A DNA stretch of 64,000 nt from Chitinophagaceae bacterium UBA2375. Its GTDB lineage: Bacteria; Bacteroidota; Bacteroidia; Chitinophagales; Chitinophagaceae. Every line of letters begins with the position of its first letter. Positions within the stretch are counted from its first letter, which is position 1. The stretch lies in NCBI GenBank assembly GCA_002343985.1, contig DDTB01000011.1, positions 62,001-126,000 on the forward strand. Direction: 5' to 3'. The notes under the pieces were generated by a model, which searched no databases, was not told where the DNA came from, and saw only the letters and a list, made by a program, of their open reading frames with translations. Below, in pieces: positions 49,799 through 58,403 of this stretch. The position numbers were made by a program, and so were the translations under genes.

Positions 49799-51436
49799 AT
49801 GTCTAAACTGATCTACTTCGATATCGAAGCAAGGAATAAGATGAAGAAAGGGGTTGATACACTGGCCAATGCCGTGAAAGTAACCCTGGGCCCCAAAGGC
49901 CGTAATGTGGTCATCGAAAAGAAATTCGGTGCTCCTGCAGTAACCAAAGACGGTGTTACCGTTGCCAAAGAAATTGAACTGGAAGACCCTATTGAAAATA
50001 TGGGCGCCCAGATGGTGAAGGAAGTGGCGTCAAAAACTGCCGACATTGCGGGCGATGGTACCACCACCGCAACCGTATTGGCACAATCGATCATCAGCGA
50101 GGGTTTGAAAATGGTGGCCGCAGGCGCCAACCCGATGGACCTGAAAAGGGGCATCGACAAAGCCGTTAGCCTGATTGTGGCAAACCTGAAATCGCAGAGC
50201 CAGACTGTTGGCAACGACAGCAAGAAAATACAGCAGGTGGCAACCATTTCTGCCAACAACGACGAAACCATTGGGAAACTGATTGCCGAAGCTTTCGCGA
50301 AAGTGGGTAAGGAAGGCGTGATCACTGTGGAAGAAGCCAAGGGTACCGACACTACTGTAGAAGTGGTGGAAGGTATGCAATTCGACCGCGGTTACATCAG
50401 CCCATACTTCGTTACCAACAGCGAAAAAATGGAAGCTGAACTGCAAAACCCATACATCCTGATCTACGACAAGAAGATCAGCGCCATGAAAGACATCCTC
50501 CATATCCTGGAGAAAGTGGCACAAAGCGGACGCCCGCTGCTCATCATCGCCGAAGACCTCGAAGGCGAAGCACTGGCTACGCTGGTGGTGAACAAACTGC
50601 GCGGAACCATTAAAGTGGCTGCTGTTAAAGCCCCGGGCTTTGGCGACCGCCGCAAGGAAATGCTGCAGGACATCGCTATCCTCACTGCAGGTACCGTTAT
50701 CAGTGAAGAACAGGGATATAAACTGGAGAACGCCGACCTCACTTACCTGGGCCAGGCCACTTCAGTAACCATTGATAAAGACAATACCACCATCGTGGGC
50801 GGTAAAGGTGCCAAGAAAGACATCGTGGCCCGCGTGAACCAAATCAAGGCTCAACTGGAGAATACCTCATCTGATTACGACAAGGAAAAATTACAGGAGC
50901 GCCTGGCTAAACTGGCAGGTGGTGTTGCTGTATTGTATGTTGGCGCTGCCACGGAAGTGGAAATGAAAGAGAAGAAGGACCGCGTGGACGACGCATTGCA
51001 CGCGACCCGTGCGGCTGTGGAAGAAGGCATCGTACCAGGTGGTGGCGTTGCTTATATCCGCGCCATTGCATCTATCGAAGCTAAGGTGAAAGGACAGATT
51101 GCCGACGAACAAACAGGTATGGCTATTGTACGCCGCGCCCTCGAAGAGCCCATCCGTACCCTCACCTCAAATGCAGGTATCGATGGTTCCATTGTTGTGC
51201 AGAAAATCAAGGAAGGCAAAGCCGATTTTGGTTTCAATGCCCGCACCGAAGAATATGAAAACCTATTCAAGGCAGGTGTGATCGACCCAACCAAGGTTAG
51301 CCGCGTAGCCCTTGAGAATGCCGCTTCAATTGCAGGCATGCTGCTCACCACAGAATGTGTGGTGGCCGACAAGCCTAAGAAAGAAGAACCACACATGCAC
51401 GGTGGCGCACCAGGCATGGGCGGAATGGATTATTAA
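49799..51436 (+). CDS. groEL: Chaperonin GroEL
   Basis: The ATP-driven 14-subunit folding chamber. The 545 residues are full length. The ATP site is seen in VTLGPKGRNVVIEKKFG and VAGDGTTTATVLA-like IAGDGTTTATVLAQ. The apical domain (residues about 190-370) includes KISAMKDILHILEKVAQSGRPLLIIAEDLE. The C-terminus is the usual Gly-Met-rich tail (HGGAPGMGGMDY). Only one groEL copy appears in the window. A long perfect hairpin follows 22 bases after the stop codon. Confidence 0.98.
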   Translation: MSKLIYFDIEARNKMKKGVDTLANAVKVTLGPKGRNVVIEKKFGAPAVTKDGVTVAKEIELEDPIENMGAQMVKEVASKTADIAGDGTTTATVLAQSIISEGLKMVAAGANPMDLKRGIDKAVSLIVANLKSQSQTVGNDSKKIQQVATISANNDETIGKLIAEAFAKVGKEGVITVEEAKGTDTTVEVVEGMQFDRGYISPYFVTNSEKMEAELQNPYILIYDKKISAMKDILHILEKVAQSGRPLLIIAEDLEGEALATLVVNKLRGTIKVAAVKAPGFGDRRKEMLQDIAILTAGTVISEEQGYKLENADLTYLGQATSVTIDKDNTTIVGGKGAKKDIVARVNQIKAQLENTSSDYDKEKLQERLAKLAGGVAVLYVGAATEVEMKEKKDRVDDALHATRAAVEEGIVPGGGVAYIRAIASIEAKVKGQIADEQTGMAIVRRALEEPIRTLTSNAGIDGSIVVQKIKEGKADFGFNARTEEYENLFKAGVIDPTKVSRVALENAASIAGMLLTTECVVADKPKKEEPHMHGGAPGMGGMDY

Positions 51437-51458
51437 TAGGAGTACTTTGTGGAATATG

Positions 51459-51489
51459 CGATCCCCGTTGCTGCAAACAACGGGGATCG
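51459..51489 (+). terminator. Hairpin after groEL
   Basis: A perfect 12-base stem: CGATCCCCGTTG (51459-51470) and CAACGGGGATCG (51478-51489) around seven bases. Only a short TTGT follows, so it may terminate weakly or protect the groEL mRNA 3' end. The crcB promoter begins immediately after it. Confidence 0.75.
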
Positions 51490-51520
51490 TTGTATGTACA
51501 AGTGCCTGCCGTTATCTTTG
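51490..51520 (+). promoter_or_regulatory. crcB promoter, -33 and -7 boxes
   Basis: TTG at 51490-51492, 20 bases, then TATCTTTG at 51513-51520. This is one of the best full promoter matches in the window. It predicts a leader of about 10 bases before the ATG at 51536. That is too short to hold a fluoride riboswitch. Confidence 0.7.
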
Positions 51521-51535
51521 TAAAAAATCTGGCGC

Positions 51536-51916
51536 ATGGCATTATCCGTTTTATGGGTTGGACTGGGAGGTTTCCTGGGGACCGTTTGCCGGTACGGAAC
51601 AGGACTATGGCTTGCACGCTTAGTAACCACGCCGCAAATGCCCTGGGCAACCTGGCTCGTGAATATCCTCGGAAGCATGGCCATGGGCGCCATTGTTGCA
51701 CTGGCAGGAAAAGGGTTTATCAGCGACCATAACTGGCGTCTATTCCTTACCGTTGGTTTCTGTGGCGGGTTTACAACATTCTCGGCGTTCGCGTATGAGA
51801 ATTTATATATGCTGCAGGAATCGCAATACCTTCAGGCTTTCTTATACACATTGGGGTCTTTGATCAGCTGCCTGCTGGCCGTGGCCCTGGGTTTTTGGAT
51901 CGGAAATAAATGCTGA
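51536..51916 (+). CDS. crcB: Fluoride ion channel Fluc/CrcB
   Basis: A small dimeric membrane channel that exports fluoride. The 126 residues have four helices. The family motif GFCGGFTTFSAFAYE holds the Phe-box and the central sodium-site region, and the N-terminal GGFLGTVCRYGTGLW and TWLVNILGSMAMG (the conserved Asn that lines the pore) are also present. In a single-gene dual-topology family this one copy is enough. No fluoride riboswitch fits in the short leader. The ABC transporter gene follows after 59 bases without an obvious terminator. Confidence 0.93.
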   Translation: MALSVLWVGLGGFLGTVCRYGTGLWLARLVTTPQMPWATWLVNILGSMAMGAIVALAGKGFISDHNWRLFLTVGFCGGFTTFSAFAYENLYMLQESQYLQAFLYTLGSLISCLLAVALGFWIGNKC

Positions 51917-51975
51917 AGTATTCAATGGGATTGCAACCAACAATCCATCCGTAATCAACCAGTAAATCAAAAAGA

Positions 51976-53811
51976 TTGAAGCAACTCGCGACGCTGAATA
52001 AATATTTCTGGAAGTACCGCTGGTTATTTATCCTGGGTATCGTATTTGTTGTCCTTACCAACTATTTCCGCATCATCTCCCCGCAACTGACCGGATATAT
52101 CATCAACGCGGTGGTGGAAACACTGTCCGGTCATACAGCAGCGCAACCTTCCAAACAACATGCATACGATGTGCTTGCCTGGGAGATGATCGGGTGGTTT
52201 GCAGAGAAACCATACCAGGAAAAAATCCTGTACACCGGTATCATCCTGATTGTACTGGCCATCATCAGCGGCTTCTTCATGTTCCTCATGCGGCAGACCA
52301 TTATAGTGATGAGCCGGCATATAGAGTTCGACCAGAAGAATGAAGTCTTTTCACATTATCAAAATCTCAGCGCATCCTTTTACAAAACACATAGCACCGG
52401 CGACCTGATGAACCGGATATCGGAAGATGTGAGCCGGGTGCGCATGTACACAGGCCCTGCCATCATGTATTTCATCAACCTCGCGGCCGTGATCGGGTTC
52501 AGTTTGTATTTTATGATCCGGTCCGACCTCAAGCTTACCATTTTATCGCTTTGCCCATTACCCATCCTGGCCATATCCATCTATATCGTCAACACCATCA
52601 TCAATAAAAAAAGCGAAAAAATACAGTCATTGCTGAGCGACCTGACCACCAACGCGCAGGAATCCTATGCCGGCATCCGGGTCATCAAATCCTTTGTGCA
52701 GGAGAAAGCCATGCAACAGTATTTTAATGACAACAGTGAATCGTACCGGAAAAATGCACTCAGCCTGGCCCGCACCGAAGCCATTTATTTTCCAAGTATG
52801 GGATTGCTGATTGGATTGAGCACGTTGATCACCATCCTGGTTGGGGGACTTGATGTGGTGAACCAGGTGCCTGGCGCTTCGGTAGGTAAGATCGCTGAAT
52901 TTGTGATGTACATCCAGATGCTGACTTTTCCAGTAAGCGCCATCGGGTGGACAGCCAGTATGACGCAACGGGCCATCGCCTCACAGCGGCGCATAAACGA
53001 ATTATTGCATACCGAACCGGAGATACATGACGCGCCGGATGCGGTGGATGCACCCATTTCCGGCAATATCTGTTTTTCACATGCCGGCTTTACGTATGCG
53101 CATACGGGAATCCGGGCATTGCGGGACATCAACCTGGATATCCGTGCCGGGCAAAAAATCGCTGTGGTGGGGCGAACGGGTTCCGGTAAATCCACACTCT
53201 TACAAATCATGCTCCGCATGTTTGACCTGACGGAAGGTTCAATATCATACGATGGCATTCCCGTGTCATCCATCAAACTCAATACCCTGCGCAACCGCAT
53301 CAGCTTTGTACCGCAGGATGTGTTCCTGTTCAGCGATACGATCCGCAACAATATTCGGTTCGGGAACCCGGATGCAACGGAAGAAGAAATCCGGACGGCC
53401 GCACGCAGGGCCTGTATCCTTCAGGATATCGAGCGCCTGCCACAGGGTTTTGATACACTGGTAGGGGAACGCGGCGTGACCCTCAGTGGCGGACAAAAGC
53501 AACGCATTTCCATTGCCCGTGCCCTGATCCGCCAACCGCAACTTGTGTTGTTCGACGATTGCCTCAGCGCGGTAGACAGTAAAACGGAAAAAGAAATCAT
53601 CAACGGCCTTTACGAATACCTGCAAAACAAGACAGCCATCGTGGTTACCCACAGGGTTTTTGCACTCTTCAGGTTCGATAAGATTATTGTACTGGATGAA
53701 GGCCGGATTGCCGAATCAGGTACCCACGAAGAGCTCCTGGAACGGAACGGGTTGTACGCGGAAATGCACAGGTTACATATGGAACAAGAGGCCGGCGATG
53801 ATGTGGATTAA
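51976..53811 (+). CDS. ABC half-transporter, exporter type
   Basis: A 611-residue fused permease-ATPase. Six helices in the first 330 residues form an ABC type I exporter domain. The ATPase has Walker A GRTGSGKST, signature LSGGQKQRISIARAL, Walker B LVLFDD, D-loop SAVDSKTE and H-loop VVTHR. The residue after Walker B is Asp instead of the catalytic Glu, as in MdlB/YheH-like subunits that often pair with another half-transporter. The start codon is TTG at 51976 (MKQLATLNKYFW); no ATG or GTG in frame is near, and an in-frame stop lies upstream. Substrate is unknown. It probably shares the crcB transcript. Confidence 0.9.
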   Translation: MKQLATLNKYFWKYRWLFILGIVFVVLTNYFRIISPQLTGYIINAVVETLSGHTAAQPSKQHAYDVLAWEMIGWFAEKPYQEKILYTGIILIVLAIISGFFMFLMRQTIIVMSRHIEFDQKNEVFSHYQNLSASFYKTHSTGDLMNRISEDVSRVRMYTGPAIMYFINLAAVIGFSLYFMIRSDLKLTILSLCPLPILAISIYIVNTIINKKSEKIQSLLSDLTTNAQESYAGIRVIKSFVQEKAMQQYFNDNSESYRKNALSLARTEAIYFPSMGLLIGLSTLITILVGGLDVVNQVPGASVGKIAEFVMYIQMLTFPVSAIGWTASMTQRAIASQRRINELLHTEPEIHDAPDAVDAPISGNICFSHAGFTYAHTGIRALRDINLDIRAGQKIAVVGRTGSGKSTLLQIMLRMFDLTEGSISYDGIPVSSIKLNTLRNRISFVPQDVFLFSDTIRNNIRFGNPDATEEEIRTAARRACILQDIERLPQGFDTLVGERGVTLSGGQKQRISIARALIRQPQLVLFDDCLSAVDSKTEKEIINGLYEYLQNKTAIVVTHRVFALFRFDKIIVLDEGRIAESGTHEELLERNGLYAEMHRLHMEQEAGDDVD

Positions 53812-53826
53812 GCGTTAGCAGCGGAT

Positions 53827-53856
53827 TTTGTCAATTCATAAACAATTATATCTTTG
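53827..53856 (+). promoter_or_regulatory. Promoter of the PUR-alpha-like gene
   Basis: TTTG at 53827-53830, 18 bases, then TATCTTTG at 53849-53856. Both elements match the Bacteroidota consensus at normal spacing. The leader before the GTG at 53899 is about 38 bases. Confidence 0.7.
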
Positions 53857-53898
53857 CCCGCATAAAATCAGTTATCTAAAATCAAAAACAGTCAGACA

Positions 53899-54360
53899 GT
53901 GGCGTACGAAAACAACGACAAAAGGCCGGACAGTGTGCACAGTATCCGTGTGAAAGCCGGTAAAAGAAGGACTTATTTTTTTGATGTCCGCGAAACCCGT
54001 GGCAACGATTTTTACGTGACCATCACAGAAAGCAGGAAAAGGTTTGACTCAGACGGTTACGACCGCCACAAAATTTTCCTGTACAAAGAAGATTTCAACA
54101 AATTCATCAAGGGTTTGAATGAAACCATCGACCATGTTAAAACCGAGCTGATGCCGGATTTTGATTTCGATGCTTTCAACCACGACCAGCCTTACGATGA
54201 ATCAGAGAATGGTAATGGAAACGGACAGGCTGAAGCCGCTTATCAAAACACCGAAACCACGGTTGAACCGGAAGCCAAAGCGGAACCCGTAACTGTGGCC
54301 GAGAACCCGGTGGAGAATACAAACGACCCAAGCCTCAATGAGGAAGTAGACAAATGGTAA
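53899..54360 (+). CDS. DUF3276 PUR-alpha-like nucleic-acid-binding protein
   Basis: A 153-residue protein of the DUF3276 family, bacterial relatives of eukaryotic PUR-alpha that bind single-stranded DNA or RNA. The PUR-like repeat covers about residues 14-85: RVKAGKRRTYFFDVRETRGND, then FYVTITESRKRF and KIFLYKEDFNKFIKGLNETID. The C-terminal half is low-complexity, rich in Asn, Glu and Pro, and probably disordered. It starts with GTG, supported by the promoter 43 bases upstream and an in-frame family N-terminus. A strong terminator follows. The gene forms a unit by itself. Confidence 0.9.
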   Translation: MAYENNDKRPDSVHSIRVKAGKRRTYFFDVRETRGNDFYVTITESRKRFDSDGYDRHKIFLYKEDFNKFIKGLNETIDHVKTELMPDFDFDAFNHDQPYDESENGNGNGQAEAAYQNTETTVEPEAKAEPVTVAENPVENTNDPSLNEEVDKW

Positions 54361-54380
54361 TATAGCCCCAACTGTATCAT

Positions 54381-54414
54381 AAAGCCTTTGCGACATGCAA
54401 AGGCTTTTGTTTTT
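54381..54414 (+). terminator. Intrinsic terminator of the PUR-alpha-like gene
   Basis: AAAGCCTTTGC (54381-54391) pairs with GCAAAGGCTTT (54397-54407) around five bases, followed by a T-rich tract (TTTTGTTTTT). It lies 20 bases after the stop codon. Confidence 0.92.
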
Positions 54415-54463
54415 AGATGATGCCGTAAAGAGGAATACCTTCTCGAGTAAACATTAAAATCAA

Positions 54464-56062
54464 CTACTTGTTTATTAGCTTTTTATACTGATTAATTAAA
54501 CCGTTTGTTGAGCTGTCATGAGAAGAAATCGCTTCCTTGTTTTCCAGTTCCGGGAGGATTTTATTGGCAAGTTGTTTGCCGAGTTCCACGCCCCATTGAT
54601 CGAAGCTGTAAATGTTCCAGATGACACCCTGAACAAAGATTTTGTGTTCGTACAAGGCTACCAGTTGGCCCAGGCTGTAAGGGGTGACTTTTTCCAGTAA
54701 GAAAGTGTTGGTTGGCCTGTTGCCCTCAAAAACACGGTATGGGTTTTCGTGGGAGGTGCCATTCATGAGGGCTTCGGTTTGCGCGAAGAAATTGCTCAAT
54801 AGTTTCCGGTGGTGGTCGCCGATGGGGTTATGAGAGATGGCCGGCGCGATAAAATCGCAGGGTATTTTTTGTGTGCCCTGGTGTATAAGCTGATAAAACG
54901 CGTGTTGTCCGTTGGTGCCGGGTTCTCCCCAAATTACAGGCCCGGTATGGTAATCGATGGTTTTGCCATTGCGATCTACGTATTTCCCGTTGCTCTCCAT
55001 ATTCCCCTGTTGAAAATAGGCCGCGAAACGGTGCAGGTATTGGTCGTACGGGAGAATGGCTTCCGTGGGCATGTCGTGAAAATTGCGGTACCAGATGCCG
55101 ATCATGGCCATCAAAACTGGAATGTTTTGTTCAAATGGCTGTTCCCGGAAATGCCGGTCTGCCGCATGCGCCCCATCCAGCAAAGCTTCAAAATGTGCAA
55201 AGCCGATGGTCAGGGCGATGGATAAGCCGATGGCGCTCCAAAGGCTGTAGCGTCCGCCCACCCAATCCCAAAACGCGAACATATTGGCCGGGTCAATGCC
55301 AAAAGCTTCCACGGCTGCACGATTGGTGCTGAGGGCCGCAAAATGCTTCTTGATATCGCTTTCAGAGGCGCCTGAAGCCAGGAACCAATCACGTGCGGTA
55401 TGGGCATTGGTCATGGTTTCCTGCGTGGTGAATGTTTTGCTGGCAACCAGGAAAAGGGTTTCTTCGGGATTGATAAGTTTCAAAGTTTCTGCGATATGTG
55501 TGCCATCCACATTGCTCACAAAATAAGGTTGGATGCCCGGTACCCAATACGGCCGGAGGGCTTCCGTTACCATCACCGGTCCCAGGTCGCTGCCTCCAAT
55601 CCCGATATTGACGATATACCTGATTTTCCTGTCCGTATACCCCTTCCATTCGCCACTATGTATTTGCTGGCAGAACGATTTCATTTGCCCCAATACCTTA
55701 TTCACGGCAGGCATCACATCTTCTCCATCCATGAAAACAGGCCGGCCCGACCTGTTGCGTAATGCTGAATGCAGCACAGCCCGCTGCTCCGTTTGGTTGA
55801 TTTTCTCACCTGAAAACATGGCTTCTATGGCTTCGGGAAGGCCACATTCGCTGGCGAGGTTCAGCAATAGGGAGCGCGTATCATTAGACAAGTGATTTTT
55901 TGAATAATCAAACAGGATACCATCCCAATCAAAGGAGAATTCCTCGAAACGGTTTGGGTTTTCCTCAAAAAAAGAACGGATGCTCTTTGAGGCAATTTTG
56001 CAGAAATGCGCCTGCAACGCTTTCCAGGATTGGGTTTGGGTAGGGTTTACCGATGGGAACAT
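54464..56062 (-). CDS. pgi: Glucose-6-phosphate isomerase
   Basis: It interconverts glucose-6-phosphate and fructose-6-phosphate in glycolysis and gluconeogenesis. The 532 residues are in the bacterial/eukaryotic long form. Signatures are NIGIGGSDLGPVMVTEAL (phosphate binding), FVSNVDGTHIAETL, KTFTTQETMTNA, QGNMESNGKYVD, and the C-terminal catalytic region NIYSFDQWGVELGKQLA. The start is MFPSVNPTQTQSWKAL at 56062. The threonine aldolase gene ends 41 bases upstream on the same strand, so the two may be one operon. Confidence 0.96.
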   Translation of the reverse strand: MFPSVNPTQTQSWKALQAHFCKIASKSIRSFFEENPNRFEEFSFDWDGILFDYSKNHLSNDTRSLLLNLASECGLPEAIEAMFSGEKINQTEQRAVLHSALRNRSGRPVFMDGEDVMPAVNKVLGQMKSFCQQIHSGEWKGYTDRKIRYIVNIGIGGSDLGPVMVTEALRPYWVPGIQPYFVSNVDGTHIAETLKLINPEETLFLVASKTFTTQETMTNAHTARDWFLASGASESDIKKHFAALSTNRAAVEAFGIDPANMFAFWDWVGGRYSLWSAIGLSIALTIGFAHFEALLDGAHAADRHFREQPFEQNIPVLMAMIGIWYRNFHDMPTEAILPYDQYLHRFAAYFQQGNMESNGKYVDRNGKTIDYHTGPVIWGEPGTNGQHAFYQLIHQGTQKIPCDFIAPAISHNPIGDHHRKLLSNFFAQTEALMNGTSHENPYRVFEGNRPTNTFLLEKVTPYSLGQLVALYEHKIFVQGVIWNIYSFDQWGVELGKQLANKILPELENKEAISSHDSSTNGLINQYKKLINK

Positions 56063-56103
56063 AATTGTGATGCTATGTTGAATGGGTTAAATGAATTGAT
56101 TTT

Positions 56104-57120
56104 TTACATGTCATGGATGATCTGGCAAAGCCTGTCTACCATTTCCCGGGTAACATCGAGGTGGGTCACCATCCGCACCTGGGTAGGGGATATGGGCAGG
56201 CAACGAACCTGGAACTGGGCAAGGTAGTCACAGAAACTTCGTGGCTGGTACCGCCCTGTAACTTCAAATATCAGGATATTGGTTTCCACGGGCAGGATAT
56301 GCCCAATGAAATCTTTTGGGATGAGCGCTTCCGCGATCATGTGGGCGTGCTCATGGTCAGTGATCAGTTTTTCGAGGTTGTTCTCGAGGGAAAAAATACC
56401 TGCGGCCGCCAGGTATCCGGCCTGCCGCATACCACCGCCCAGAACTTTTCTATACCGCCTGGCCTGCTTAATAAATGGCCCTGAACCCAGCAATACACTG
56501 CCCACCGGGGCGCCCAATCCTTTGCTCAGGCATACGGAAATGCTGTCGAATATTTGCCCGTAATCCCTCGGGAATTCACCCCTGGCCACAAGGGCATTCC
56601 ATATCCGGGCGCCATCTAAATGAAACTTTAAGTTATGGTTTAAGCAAACTTGTTTAATATTTTGTAAATCAGATATTTGATAGATTGAACCTCCACCCCG
56701 GTTTGCTGTATTTTCCACCGAAACTAAGCTGCTTTTTGGCTTATGCACATCATCCGGATTAATGGCATTCAGCACCTGTTCGGCATTGATCCTGCCGCGG
56801 TCGCCGGGGATCGGGCGTACCTGGCAGCCGCTGTTGAAAGCGATGCCGCCCCCCTCATAAATGTACACATGGCTTTGTTGTTCACAGATCACTTCTTCTC
56901 CCGGTTGGGTATGGCATTTGATGGCAATCTGGTTGGTCATGGTGCCCGAAGGACAAAACAATGCGGCTTCCATGCCAAACATGTTTGCAACCATCAGTTC
57001 CAGTTTGTGTACGCTCGGGTCTTCCGAAAATACATCATCACCAACATCAGCCTTCATCATGTATTCCAACATGGCCGGGGAGGGCTTGGTAAAAGTGTCG
57101 GATCTCAGGTCGGTTATCAT
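56104..57120 (-). CDS. ltaE: Low-specificity L-threonine aldolase
   Basis: A PLP enzyme that cleaves threonine or allo-threonine to glycine and acetaldehyde. The canonical start is MITDLRSDTFTKPSPAM at 57120, 338 residues. The active site includes VGDDVFSEDPSVHKLE, FCPSGTMTNQIA, HLDGARIWNA and the PLP lysine in VCLSKGLGAPVGSVLLG. A GTG six bases upstream is in frame but lies inside the TAAATTTG box, so the ATG is the real start. The message would be almost leaderless. pgi follows 41 bases downstream. Confidence 0.92.
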   Translation of the reverse strand: MITDLRSDTFTKPSPAMLEYMMKADVGDDVFSEDPSVHKLELMVANMFGMEAALFCPSGTMTNQIAIKCHTQPGEEVICEQQSHVYIYEGGGIAFNSGCQVRPIPGDRGRINAEQVLNAINPDDVHKPKSSLVSVENTANRGGGSIYQISDLQNIKQVCLNHNLKFHLDGARIWNALVARGEFPRDYGQIFDSISVCLSKGLGAPVGSVLLGSGPFIKQARRYRKVLGGGMRQAGYLAAAGIFSLENNLEKLITDHEHAHMIAEALIPKDFIGHILPVETNILIFEVTGRYQPRSFCDYLAQFQVRCLPISPTQVRMVTHLDVTREMVDRLCQIIHDM

Positions 57121-57125
57121 GCGCA

Positions 57126-57133
57126 CAAATTTA
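57126..57133 (-). promoter_or_regulatory. TAnnTTTG box directly before ltaE
   Basis: TAAATTTG on the minus strand, full -7 match, five bases before the ltaE ATG. The start of transcription would fall within one base of the start codon. No -33 TTG is seen. Confidence 0.5.
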
Positions 57134-57436
57134 ACAGAGTAAATTTTTATTTATGAAAAAAGGGGGGCGACAATATCCGGAGGATTTTCGGGTATTGGCT
57201 AAAGCCTGCTACAGTTCTGTATTTGCGGCATTAAACCTTTCTTTTTTTTCGAAGTCTAACCATAGATATAGAAAAATATACATATTTAATTTTTTTTCAA
57301 TCATTATGAAATACAAAAATTGCGTATTATCTTTGTAATCGGTTCGGGTTTAATCCATCATCCTCCGTTTGCAACGATTTGCCAACAATTACTGTCTATT
57401 TACTGTTCTTATATCTGACACAATTCATACTAACAC
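57134..57436. other. AT-rich intergenic region upstream of rpoD
   Basis: About 300 bases between the divergent ltaE and rpoD genes. It is clearly richer in A and T than its surroundings, especially around 57236-57320. It holds the rpoD -7 box at 57328-57335 and about 95 bases of leader. A 61-codon open frame (57153-57338) has a low-complexity Phe/Lys/Asn composition and runs into the promoter box, so I do not count it as a gene. I see no RNA structure or operator. Confidence 0.6.
57328..57335 (+). promoter_or_regulatory. rpoD promoter -7 box
   Basis: TATCTTTG, full -7 match, 101 bases before the rpoD ATG. The primary sigma factor would thus be transcribed from the consensus it recognises itself. 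No normal-spaced -33 TTG is visible. Confidence 0.6.
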
Positions 57437-58294
57437 ATGAGGCAACTTAAAATCGCTACGCAGATTACCAACCGGGATTCCCAGGCGGTTGAAAAATATC
57501 TGCAGGAGATTTCCAAAATTTCCATGATCACTCCGGAAGAGGAGACTACCCTGGCACAAAAAATTAAAATGGGCGATCAGCGGGCCCTTGACAAGCTGGT
57601 GCAGGCCAACCTTCGCTTCGTAGTGTCTGTTGCCAAACAATACCAGCACCAGGGTTTATCATTGAGCGACCTGATCAACGAGGGTAACCTGGGCTTGATC
57701 AAAGCCGCCCAGCGTTTCGATGAAACCAAGGGTTTTAAATTCATCTCATACGCGGTATGGTGGATCCGTCAGTCGATCCTGCAGGCTTTGGCCGAACAGG
57801 GAAGGTTGGTGCGTTTGCCCCAGAATAAAATCGGCACCTACAATAAAGCCAATAAAGCATATATGGCTTTCGAACAGGAACACGAGCGTGAACCTTCTAC
57901 AGAAGAGTTGGCCGAATTACTGGAAATGAGCGAAACAGAAATCAACAATATCTTCCAAAGCAATACCCGCCATACATCACTGGATGCGCCGGTACATGAA
58001 GCAGAAGACGTGGCCATGGGCGATTTGCTGAAGGGTGGCGATGAAACAGACGAAGACGTCATGCACGATTCGCTGAAAAATGAAATCCGCCGTGTGCTGA
58101 AATCACTCAGCCCGCGCGAAGCTGAAATCGTGAACGCGTATTTCGGACTGGACGGCGAGAACGGTGTAACCATCGAACAAATCGGCCAGAAATACGACCT
58201 CACCAAGGAACGCATCCGCCAGATCAAGGAGCGCGCCATCAAACGCTTGCAGAAAGCCCGCTACAGCGGAGCCCTGAAAGCTTACCTGGGTTAA
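57437..58294 (+). CDS. rpoD: RNA polymerase primary sigma factor, Bacteroidota type
   Basis: The housekeeping sigma-70 factor. The 285 residues lack region 1.1 and the non-conserved insert, as is standard in Bacteroidota. Region 1.2 is near the start (DSQAVEKYLQEISKISMITPEEE). Region 2 spans LVQANLRFVVSVAKQYQHQGLSLSDLINEGNLGLIKA and GFKFISYAVWWIRQSILQAL (2.3-2.4). Region 3 contains REPSTEELAELLEMSETE. Region 4 ends with the helix-turn-helix TIEQIGQKYDLTKERIRQIKERAIKRL. The family recognises TTG/TAnnTTTG promoters, which fits the boxes found through the window. A strong terminator follows. Confidence 0.97.
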   Translation: MRQLKIATQITNRDSQAVEKYLQEISKISMITPEEETTLAQKIKMGDQRALDKLVQANLRFVVSVAKQYQHQGLSLSDLINEGNLGLIKAAQRFDETKGFKFISYAVWWIRQSILQALAEQGRLVRLPQNKIGTYNKANKAYMAFEQEHEREPSTEELAELLEMSETEINNIFQSNTRHTSLDAPVHEAEDVAMGDLLKGGDETDEDVMHDSLKNEIRRVLKSLSPREAEIVNAYFGLDGENGVTIEQIGQKYDLTKERIRQIKERAIKRLQKARYSGALKAYLG

Positions 58295-58315
58295 TGAATT
58301 TTCTCGTTCATATAG

Positions 58316-58345
58316 TAAGGCTCCCCAAACGGGAGCCTTATTTTT
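58316..58345 (+). terminator. Intrinsic terminator of rpoD
   Basis: TAAGGCTCCC (58316-58325) pairs with GGGAGCCTTA (58331-58340) around five bases, followed by TTTTT. It lies 21 bases after the rpoD stop codon. Confidence 0.93.
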
Positions 58346-58391
58346 ATGATCCTGTTAGGAACCTTCGTACATCTCATGTGTTCAATCTGAT

Positions 58392-58399
58392 TAATTTTG
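58392..58399 (+). promoter_or_regulatory. TAnnTTTG box directly before the DUF4249 gene
   Basis: TAATTTTG, full -7 match, followed by CATC and the ATG at 58404. The signal peptide fixes the start codon, so the transcript should be leaderless. No -33 TTG at normal spacing. Confidence 0.55.
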
Positions 58400-58403
58400 C
58401 ATC

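Noticed and set aside
51489..51536. Fluoride riboswitch before crcB
   Set aside because: The leader after the -7 box is only about 10-15 bases, too short, and none of the conserved riboswitch core is visible.
57153..57338. 61-codon open frame upstream of rpoD
   Set aside because: Low-complexity Phe/Lys/Asn composition, lies in an AT-rich intergenic stretch and runs through the rpoD -7 box. No start signal and no family resemblance.
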